Below are positions 9,807 through 16,992 of a DNA stretch of 39,562 nt, piece after piece. The notes below the pieces were generated by a model. That model worked only from the letters and a program-made list of their open reading frames with translations. It did not search any database and was not told where the DNA came from. The translations under genes and the position numbers were made by a program. The stretch comes from Spirogloea muscicola (Eukaryota; Streptophyta; Zygnematophyceae; Spirogloeales; Spirogloeaceae). How positions within the stretch are numbered: position 1 is the first letter of the stretch; each line of letters starts with the position of its first letter. The stretch lies in contig WELB01000112.1 in NCBI GenBank assembly GCA_009602725.1, positions 1 to 39,562 on the forward strand, read 5' to 3'.

Positions 9807-10394
9807 TGTAACGTTCCCCCCCGTTTGGGCGTGCCAACGGTGCCCGTAACCTTACATCAGCTTATCGTATCTACCGTTTATGGTCCCAAACGGTGCGGGT
9901 AACTTGGCTGCACTCCGTGTAGCTAAATACGGTGCGAGCCCGGATTCCGTACCACGTGCGCATGCCTCGGGCCCCCGCCTGAGAGCTGGCCGGGTGGGCC
10001 AGCTCTCCCTCAGGCCAGCGCCCTGCGGGCTGGCTGGGTGGGACAGCTCTCCCTCAGCAGTGCCCTGCGGGCTGGTCGCATTGGCCAGCTCTCTTGGCCT
10101 CATGGCCGCATGGCCTCGGTCCTGTGTCCTCATGGCCGCATGGCCTCGGTCATGTGTCCTCATCGCCTCAGTCCTTTGACCCCGTGAGCCAGGCTATTGG
10201 CCTGGCGCGCCACCTCCTTGGCGCTAGTCCCTGTTCAGCGCGCCAGTCTCTTGGACTTGCGCGCTGGCCTCTTGACGCTAGTCCCTTGGACTCGTGCTAC
10301 AGGCCTCTTTCTGGCCCTGTGCGCCAGCCTCTTGTATTCGTCGTGTCTCCTTGTCAGGCCCGCCCCTCCGGCGGAGGGCCCTGGGGCGACCCTC

Positions 10395-10420
10395 GTCACA
10401 CCCTCAGGGGAGGGGTGGCA
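10395..10420 (+). promoter_or_regulatory. G-rich dyad box upstream of the LTR TATA box
   Basis: TCACACCCTC-AGG-GGAGGGGTGGCA is an imperfect palindrome (CACCC..GGGGTG) about 10 bp upstream of the TATA box. Recognisable versions occur at the same place in LTR1a (911), LTR1b (4477, minus), LTR1c (6425, minus), LTR1e (11688), LTR2a (5167), LTR2b (13592, minus) and LTR3a (8819, minus). A transcription-factor site is the likely role (inference). Confidence 0.5.
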
Positions 10421-10430
10421 GGACAACCGC

Positions 10431-10440
10431 TATAAGTAGT
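10431..10440 (+). promoter_or_regulatory. TATA box of LTR1d
   Basis: TATAAGTAGT lies just downstream of the dyad box. The same TATAAGTAGTAGGCC context is found at 11724 in LTR1e and, degenerate, in the other LTR1 copies. It marks the likely U3/R promoter. Confidence 0.55.
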
Positions 10441-10633
10441 AGGCCTTGGCCAGACTCCGGAGTCCGATCAGCGCCGAGAGAGACACAGCCCTGCTGCTGC
10501 CTAGCCAGCTCCGCTACTGCCTGCTGACGCCGCCGCCGCCACAGCTCTGCTGCTGCCGCCTGCCGCCCAGCCCGTCGCCGCAGCTCGTCGCTGCGGGTCC
10601 CCCGCCGGCTCTCTGTAAGTCTATTGGTAGAGT

Positions 10634-10651
10634 CACCGCCCTCGGGCGGTG
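10634..10651 (+). other. Conserved LTR hairpin
   Basis: CACCGCCC-TC-GGGCGGTG is a perfect 8-bp stem, followed by CCTCAGGGTAAG and CTTCC(A/G)CTGCGCT. Equivalent stems occur in every LTR of the window with different stem sequence but similar flanks (for example CGCCGCC-TTCT-GGCGGCG at 11936-11953). It lies downstream of the TATA box, so it is expected to be in the transcript leader. Confidence 0.55.
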
Positions 10652-10798
10652 CCTCAGGGTAAGACTTCCACTGCGCTCTGTGCGCGTATGTGCGTTGGCG
10701 TTCTCTTGTATAAGGGTTGTCTCCTAAACACCCCATGCTCGAATCCAAACCAGGACATTCTGACCCTAACTGTGTGATTAGGGGGCAGAGATGCTACA

Positions 10799-11480
10799 CA
10801 GACTGTGAGGTTGAAGCGGAATTTGGCAGACATTTTGTAAAGGCATTTTGTAAACCTCAGTCAGGGTGACTGGGACGAGTACCTTGCTCCAGAGAATATG
10901 CTGTGAACAACGCCTTTCATGACTCCTGCAAGCACACCCTTATTCCTGAATGTCAGCATCCCTTATCACCTTTGCAGGTGGGGAGGCCGGAGCGCGTTTC
11001 GGCCGCAGTAAGCTTTACCGGTGACCTCCTGGAGGCTCAGCGGAGGGCTAAGCATTTCTTGACCATTGCTCACATCCGGCAGAAGCAGTTTGCTCATTTA
11101 CGTCGCAAGCATGTGTCCTTCGACGTGGGGTGCCCCAGTGCTATTGAGCACTAAGCACCTAGCCTTGCCAGCTATGGGTACGCACAAGTTGCTGCCCAAG
11201 TCGAGTGGATCATTTCGCTCTGGGGCATTTTAGGCCGCCTGGTCGGCAAGGTCGCATATGAGCTCGATACACCGGTACGATGGCAACTCCATGTGTCTCA
11301 GCTCGAGCCATCCCATACGGATGGCCGTGTCCAACCACCCCACCTCCCCTCGTTCTTGACAACGAGGAAAAGTATCAAGTGGAGGAGACCTTGTCCCACC
11401 GGGCCAATCTCCGTGGGCATTGAAAGTCCTGTGAGTACCTGATCAAGTGGCTCGTTCCAGCGTACTTGACAGGAGGCATT
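10799..11480 (+). pseudogene. Element C integrase C-terminal half with chromodomain remnant
   Basis: Matches 1828-2520 of element A. The longest open part is 10903-11154 (up to the SFDVG motif), then a frameshift. Further pieces are KLLPKSSGSF (a GPF/Y equivalent, about 11188), VGKVAYELDTP (about 11245) and the chromodomain halves KYQVEETLSHR (about 11370-11402) and CEYLIKW (about 11432-11452), separated by a stop. A short internal duplication (GACATTTTGTAAAGGCATTTTGTAAA, near 10830) distinguishes it from element A. Confidence 0.75.
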
Positions 11481-12113
11481 GCCTCTTCTCTCCGGCATCC
11501 AGTATCTTCCTGCCGGGGTTAATTTCCCTGGGTCGAGCCCCTGTTGTACTCGTTTTTTGTTCCGAGGACTTGTATTCCTTTTCGTCAGGCTCGCGCCACG
11601 CGCGACCCGCAGTACGCGCGGCACGCCCCCCTGTATCCTCCTTGTGCGGGTCCGCTCTTCCGGGGGCCGGACCTTGGGGCTACCCTCGTTACACCCTCCG
11701 GGGAGGGGTGGCAGGTGGAACGCTATAAGTAGTAGGCCAAGGCCAGACTCTTCAGTCGAACCAGTGACGCCCAGAGAGAGGCATAGCCCTGCTTGCCAGC
11801 TGCCGCAGCCGTTGCCCCAGCTCCGCTGCTGCCGTCTGCTGCCCAGCCCGTCGCTGCGAACATCGCCGGCTCTCCGTAAGTGCCACGGTTGCGGCCCATC
11901 TGGGGCCAGCTACTAACCCAGACCCTCTCTAGAGTCGCCGCCTTCTGGCGGCGCCTCAGGGCAAGACTTCCGCTGTGCTATGTGATGCACTTGAGTACAC
12001 CGTGTGCGTTGGCGCTCCACTATGTAGGGGGGTAGTTCCTAAACCCCCTAGGTTCGAACTCAATAAGGACGTACTAACCCCTAACTGCGTGAATAGGAAT
12101 CAGGACATCACGA
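11481..12113 (+). repeat. 3' end of element C and LTR1e, a 5'-truncated LTR
   Basis: 11481-11575 matches the 3' non-coding end of element A (about 2540-2665), but the PPT and U3 start are missing. It joins mid-LTR sequence near 11575. From there LTR1 features follow: dyad (11688-11713), TATA box (11724), GTAAGT (about 11876), hairpin (11936-11953) and a decayed terminus (GGACATCACGA, about 12113). Confidence 0.65.
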
Positions 12114-12640
12114 CGTGTATGGACGAGACCATGTGTCCTGCCCGAGTGGTCTGTATGTAAGCCCGTATGATGAGTGGTGAAGATTGCGCCATTGGCCCAT
12201 CTATGTGCCTGAGTATCTCTGATTACTTGAAATGTAAGCTGCCGTCTTCTGACTAGGTTGCGTTTTCCTGGCTTTCATCAAGGGGATTGTTTTCCGGCGG
12301 CTAGACGGAATGACGTGCTGCTCCTTCCCTAGAGATTGCTTGAGTGTCATCCTAAAGGGCAGGCTTTGCGAAAGGGCTTGCCGGCTCTTCGGACCTTTTT
12401 ATTCTTTGCGGGCACAACCCCTTTGGGATAGCCACTGTCTCTCTATGGGGCACACTTGCCGACTGTGCCTGCCTGGGCAACAACCTCGCTGGAGGAAAGG
12501 AGCGGCACTACGAGGATTGTCCATAGGAATACCACTTTAGTCAGCGCCTCATGAGAATATGGAGCTAGGGCATCAAGTGGTCTTTTCTCCATCGCCAGGA
12601 CCACTCGGTCGATGTGCGCCGTGGTAGTGGGGTCGGTAGC
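12114..12640. other. Fragment resembling another element 3' end
   Basis: The stretch around 12250-12305 (CTGACTAGGTTGCGTTTTCC ... TTTTCCGGCGGCTAGAC) resembles the 3' terminal internal region of element A at 2536-2595. The rest shows no gene, no LTR termini and only short open frames. Confidence 0.35.
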
Positions 12641-12659
12641 TTAGGCATACTAGCGTCCT

Positions 12660-12900
12660 GCAAGCACTGGTTGCTCATCAAGAAGAAAAATCCCTGCAGG
12701 AGAGGGCGGTGGCTGTGAGAGGCCAGCTCAGAGAAAGAATGAACAAAGTTCGAAGGGGCCAGAGGAAGCGCTTTAGCACACAGGGAATCAAGTAGCCACG
12801 AAACACTCAGGAACCCCTGTTGAGCAGCCGCAGGGTGGAGTAACGAGTCTCCGGGTAGCGGGTCCCTTGGCCAGGGCCAGAGGCTGCAGCTCATCACAGT
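12660..12900 (-). repeat. Non-LTR element 3' tail, minus-strand copy
   Basis: GAATGAACAAAGTTCGAAGG (about 12738) and CAGGAACCCCTGTTGAGCAG (about 12810) match, on the minus strand, the 3' untranslated tail seen at 15090-15200. Only the tail is present; the coding part is absent. Confidence 0.5.
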
Positions 12901-13030
12901 ATGCGTCTCATACTTTTATTCCAGCGTGCCCAGGCTTAGCCATACATCAATGTGCTGGGCGCGCACTAAGCCAGGCCACTGGCTTGCGAGGTGGTGCTCC
13001 AACGATAGGTGAGCTATTCCGACGCAAGTA

Positions 13031-13269
13031 TGTGACATTCCGGGCTTGTGAGCGCCAAACAGTGTTGTTTACATGGTGTGCTTTTAGCCGTTCGTGCCGG
13101 ACGATACGAACCGCCCTGGCACTCGTGCTGTTGCGTCCGGGCTCGTCCAGGTGGCCTTGCATGCTCCCGTTATGCTCAGTCAGACATCCTCGGCGGCATG
13201 TGTGGGCCCGGACGCCCCCGGCGGCACGGTCGGCCGCGGCCATGCTCGGCTGTAATGCCCGGCCTCGGC
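13031..13269 (+). repeat. LTR3b: 5' part of an LTR3 copy
   Basis: Begins TGTGACATTCCGGGCTTGTGAGCG and runs through GTTTACATGGTG, CCTGGCACTCGTGCTG and CATGCTCG/GGCATG repeats, equivalent to 9175 down to about 8930 of LTR3a in reverse orientation. It stops at 13269, where LTR2b begins, so it is truncated or split by that insertion. Confidence 0.6.
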
Positions 13270-13833
13270 TGTAATGAACTCGCCCCCACACACGCCATTA
13301 GGGTGAGTCGTCCTTGTTAAGTTCGGCTGTGGGGGTTTAGGGACCAACCCATTACACGGCAAAGCACTAGCGCATAGCGCAGCGGAAGACAGGCCCTGTG
13401 GCGCCGCCGTCCGGCGGTGACTCCACCTCCTGGGCGCGAGCCAGCAACTGGCCCTTTATGGGCGCAGCCACGGACTCCCCGCAGCGAGCCCTGCTGCGGC
13501 GGCGGCTGCGAGCAGCGGCAAGGCTGCTCCTGGGCTTCACCGGTCCGAACTCCTTGTCGAGCCTCAGCCCCCAAGGCTCCTCGTGCTTCCCCGTGCCAAC
13601 CCCCTTCCAGGGGTGTGAGCGGGTCGCCCCAAGGCCTGCCGCAAGCCTTGCGGCAGGCCAAAGGTCTTCCCTTGAACGGGTGGATCCTGCCGAGGGTATT
13701 TTAGCACGGGCGGGGCCCGCCGCTGGGCGGGGCACCTGCCCGGCAAGCCACCTGGCGGGCCACTTGTCCCAAATGGCCGGTCATGTGATGCCAACAGAGC
13801 CATGTGGCTTAAGCAAACGGCTGGTTCATTACA
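13270..13833 (-). repeat. LTR2b: 3' LTR of a minus-strand element
   Basis: 564 bp with TGTAATGAAC at both ends in inverted form (starts TGTAATGAACCAGCC on the minus strand at 13833). It is the inverted counterpart of LTR2a (4922-5495), with the dyad box (about 13592-13620) and hairpin (13401-13418). A PPT adjoins it on the right, so internal DNA of its element continues to the right. Confidence 0.75.
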
Positions 13834-13846
13834 TACCTCCCCACTC
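13834..13846 (-). other. Polypurine tract of the LTR2b element
   Basis: Minus strand AGTGGGGAGGTA, immediately before the LTR2b start. It is the same tract as at 2673-2685, although the LTRs belong to different families. Confidence 0.6.
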
Positions 13847-14038
13847 TGGTGTTCACGTCTCGGGAACAACGAGAGAACAGCCGACAGGTTTTAACCCCGA
13901 CGGATGCGGCCTCGACCAAGCCTAGGGATTCACCACCCTTGGCCAAGTGTTCCAAAACAGCAGGCGGACAATGTGCCAGATTGGCCGCAGGTTCCTACGT
14001 GATGTGCTCAGACCCATACCCGAGCCACTTTACAAGAC

Positions 14039-14500
14039 TCATGGGTCTTGGATGAGGTGATTCTTATCGCCGCAGCGAAAGCAACCACTCCCCTCCATAG
14101 CTGGCTTCTCCAAGCCTCTCATGGGACGGATGTTCAGCCCCTCAGGCCGAAACTCCTCCGGTCCCCTTTCTGCCTCAGCAGGACTCCCGCCTCAAGCAGG
14201 AAGCGCTTGCCCAATACACTTGGATAAGTGTTCAGCACCTTCCTGGCGTGCTCCACCAGCTGGGGCAAGTTGGCAAGGGCTGCGAATGGCGGACTCCACC
14301 GCCCCACTTCCGCATCGGCTTGGACAGCCCAGCCTCAAATCGCTGGCACTGATCGACAGCCTTCATAGGCTCGTTGCGCAGCTTAGAGACCAGCAGCCTC
14401 GATTGCCGCACTTGGTCCTCAAAGTCTCTGCGCATACGAATAGCATCCAGCTCATTACGAGCCTTCAGCTCCCCATGAATCTCACCACACACCTCGGTGA
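14039..14500 (-). pseudogene. Gag remnant with zinc knuckle, minus strand
   Basis: Three consecutive frames on the minus strand read as one protein. A charged helical part (ELKARNELDAIRMRRDFEDQ, about 14475-14410, to LSKPMRKWG near 14305) is followed after a frameshift by ALANLPQLVEHARKVLN (about 14282-14230). After a second frameshift comes FRPEGLNIRPMRGLEK and then a retroviral-type knuckle, CFRCGDKNHLIQD (14083-14045). The knuckle has C-x2-C-x4-H, but its last Cys is lost: the frame reads DP then a stop. Gag is the nucleocapsid protein of LTR elements. It lies only about 200 bp from LTR2b, with no pol between, so the element was either gag-only or internally deleted. Confidence 0.6.
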
Positions 14501-14529
14501 GCGAGGCCGGGTCTGCCAGGGGCGATGCC

Positions 14530-14870
14530 GGGCTTCAACGCGCCGGTTCGCTAGCCCAAGTCTTCCGCATGCGGCACGGGCCACGGCCAGTATCATTTCA
14601 GCGTTCCCTTGCCCACGCCGTCCACACTCGCCAGGCCGTGCTATGGCCGCCGCCTCTGGGTCTCGGCGTAGTGCCTCTTTCCCTGCAGCGAGCTACTCAG
14701 ACCTGATGGTGCTCACTCGCGGGCATTGAGCTTCCCTCTGCATCGTCTAGTGTTTTGCAGTGTTTTGTAGTATAGCCCTTTCTCGGCACTTCTTTCTTTG
14801 GCTTTGGACATTGTCCATTAATTTTGGGCTGGCTTTGCCAGCCCCTCTTCTCTATGGCCCACCAGGCCTC
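14530..14870 (+). repeat. Non-LTR element 3' tail, plus copy
   Basis: Frame-broken C-terminal peptide (FPAASYSDLMVLTRGH, ending at 14729) followed by the 3' untranslated tail (TTGGACATTGTCCATTAATT, then GGGCTGGCTTTGCCAGCCC, about 14808-14845). The same peptide ending and tail recur at 16296, 28440 and 33300. Confidence 0.6.
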
Positions 14871-15049
14871 CCTGCCTGTGAGCCGCGGAGGACTGGGCTG
14901 CCGTCCGCTGGCGCGTGCCTGCCGGGCAGCACACCTGGGGAGTTGGGCGCAGGTTGCGGCTTCGGTGGCCAGCGTTTCCTCCGGCATGGGGGTAGCCTTC
15001 TGGAGCAGGCGGCAGCGGACGTGGCACGTTGCCCTTCCAGGGGGAAGGG

Positions 15050-15345
15050 CTCGCCCATTGAGAATAGGGGCTGGAAAAAGCCAGCCCCAAAAAGAATGAA
15101 CAAAGTACGAGAAGGGGGGCCAGAGGAAGCGCGAAGAAAACAAAGCACACAAAGAAAGAAAGCAGCTGCAAAGCACTCAGTAACCCCTGCTAAGCAGCCG
15201 CAAATCAGAGAGGCTAGGGTCTTGAAAGTGAATTCCCTGGCCAGAGCCAGAGGCAGCAGCAAGAGCCCGGCCGGCACGAAGGTGCAGCGCACGGGCCATC
15301 GACCGCTGCAGCGAGACGGCTAGGCGCATGCGATACAATTGCGCC
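15050..15345 (-). repeat. Non-LTR element 3' tail, minus copy
   Basis: On the minus strand, AVSLQRSMARALHLRAGRAL and LRLLSRGY mark the C-terminal peptide (15325 down to about 15190), followed by the tail with GGGCTGGCTTTTTCCAGCCCC (about 15090-15065). It faces the plus copy at 14530-14870, so the two tails form an inverted pair. About 180 bp of GC-rich, unrecognised DNA lies between them. Confidence 0.6.
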
Positions 15346-16300
15346 AGCGACCCGGCTGCAGGGAAGTCTGCAGGCTCCCCATGGAAGCGACGGGCGATGG
15401 TGCGGATGCAGCCTCCTTCACCACGGCGATGGGGCTCTTGCCAACGGCCGACCTCCGGGGGCGCGCACGGTTGCTCTCGGCATCCTCATCAGGGGTGGCA
15501 GCGTGGTTGTCTGCCCTGCCAATACACGACGCGCTCCGAATGCCCGATGACGCCTTCCGTACGGCGGTGCACCGCCTCCTCGGGCTTCACCCACCCTGCC
15601 TCAGTGGAGTGCAGCAGTGTGAGTGCGGCGAGCGCAGTTCAGACGCGGCAGCTCACATGCTCTGGTGTGCACGGGGCGGGGAGCGGACAGGACCTGCTGC
15701 GGATCGCAATGTTTGGCATCTTTGTCGAGGCCGGTTTCACGGTGGCGCTTGAGAATACCAGCATCATGCCTCCGACCGTTGGGGCGGATGGCCGCATTCA
15801 CACCCGGCGCGCCGATCTCGTCGCCAGCGCGCTCGGCGGGGGGCCTCGGCTTATCGCCGACGTTGTCACAACTGACTGCTTTGTTTCCAGCAGCGCCAAA
15901 TGCTCGTCGGAGGAGGCGGGCTACGCAGTCCGCCAAGCGGCGAGCGCAAAGGAACGGAAATACTCGGACCACCCGGTGGGAGACGAGTTTGTTCCACTGG
16001 CAGTCGACGCGTACGGAGCCTTTGGCACAAAGTGGCTTGACTTGCTTCACCACCTTGCGCGGCGTGCAGCGGCCCGCCGCCTCGGGCGGCAGGGCGAGCA
16101 GCCCGGCTTCAATGTCGCAGGGTCTCTCGCCCATGTCTTCCGAATGCGTTTGGCCATCTCGTTGCAGCGGTCCCTTGCATTCGCGGTTCACTTGTGCGCA
16201 GGCCGAGCTTTGGCGGCGGCCTCCCGCTTCCGTCAGGACGACGTCTTTCCGCCGGCTAGCTACTCAGACTTGCATCTCCTGACTAGAGGTTACTAAGCGT
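15339..16300 (+). pseudogene. Non-LTR retrotransposon: C-terminal CCHC and restriction-like-endonuclease-type region
   Basis: The 5' part (15339 to about 15690) carries ARLLSASSSGVAAWLSALPI and a CCHC-type motif, CECG..(8)..HMLWC (about 15619-15668). The frame then shifts by one, and 15690-16296 encodes MFGIFVEAGFTVALENTS, RRADLVASALGGG and LIADVVTTD, a pattern like the R-x2-D ... D-V of restriction-like endonuclease domains in early-branching non-LTR elements (family inference). It ends with the shared FRMRLAISLQRSLAFAV and YSDLHLLTRGY. No RT palm is present, so this is a 5'-truncated, frameshifted copy. Confidence 0.6.
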
Positions 16301-16339
16301 CCCCTGGCTGATGTCTTAGTCTTAGTCCTTCGCACTCCG

Positions 16340-16660
16340 GCTCCTTCAGACCTTGTCCATTTCCCAGCCACCAGTCAATCTGGCCGCGCTTTCTATGGGC
16401 GAGCTCTTCTTCATGCAAGCGCGGCCAGATTGACTGGTGGCTGGGCGAGGCCAGCCCTCATAGCCACGAGTGAGCAACAGCAAATCAGAATAACTCGAAG
16501 CAGGAAAAGCGGCACTCTGCCGAGACCCTGAGGCAGCAGCCATAGCGCGGCCAGCGCGCGTGTCGACCGCATGAGCCTGAGATCGCTGGAGCGAGACCGC
16601 CAGCCTCATTCGACATACCTGAGCGAGGAGCCGGCAGCATTGAAGCCTGGCGAACCCGGC
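16340..16660 (-). repeat. Non-LTR element 3' tail, minus copy, facing 15339-16300
   Basis: The minus strand encodes MRLAVSLQRSQAHAVDTRAG (from about 16609) and ends SYSDLLLLTRGYEG near 16455. It is convergent with the preceding plus copy. The junction between the two tails contains a perfect 29-bp inverted repeat. Confidence 0.6.
16363..16445. repeat. Perfect 29-bp inverted repeat with 25-bp loop
   Basis: Left arm 16363-16391 (CCCAGCCACCAGTCAATC ... GCGCTT) and right arm 16417-16445 are exact reverse complements. The loop (16392-16416) contains the CTATGGGCGAGCTCTT motif found in other tails of this non-LTR element. Confidence 0.85.
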
Positions 16661-16992
16661 CGCCGCTAAAAAAAAGAAGAATGGGCGCTAAAAGAAAGTG
16701 CCGGAAGGGGCCAAAGAAGACTCGAACAACGTACGGGCTTGCTTTGACCTCGCTCCCATACCGCGAGCACAGCGCGCCTTTCTTTCGTGGTGCCACCGCC
16801 ACGCGCCCGGTGGGGCTCGCGGAGAGCTTGCGTGCGCGCTTTGGAAATTTGTCAGCGGCGGCTGGGGAGGGGACGGCAAGGGCGGCGGCGGCAGCCTCGG
16901 CGGCCGTGGTAGCAACGTGCCGGCAGCCGTCTGTGTGGGCCGCACCCCTGCTGCGCCTACTCCGCCTGCCGGGTGACGGTGGACGGGGCACA
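16661..16992 (+). promoter_or_regulatory. Upstream region of the alpha/beta hydrolase gene
   Basis: 330 bp between the last transposon tail and the hydrolase start. An A-run (16668-16676) is followed by increasing GC content. No TATA box is evident. It should contain the promoter and 5' UTR, but no single element can be named. Confidence 0.35.

Larger units (their letters stand above)
9802..10803 (+). mobile_element. LTR1d: solo LTR with a perfect 5-bp target duplication
   Basis: The LTR (9807-10798, 992 bp) runs from TGTAACGTTCCCCCC to GATGCTACA. It is flanked by CAGAC on both sides (9802-9806 and 10799-10803), and excision restores the integrase reading found intact at about 1828-1850. It is the longest LTR1 because of repeated CTCATGGCCGCATGGCC and CTTGGCGC/CAGCCTCTTG units (about 10095-10340). 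The promoter region is the best preserved: dyad box 10395-10420, TATA box 10431, GTAAGT near 10616, hairpin 10634-10651. Confidence 0.85.

Noticed and set aside
14760-15323. 187-codon plus-strand frame
   Set aside because: It spans two inverted transposon tails and the DNA between them, and changes identity at the tail boundaries.
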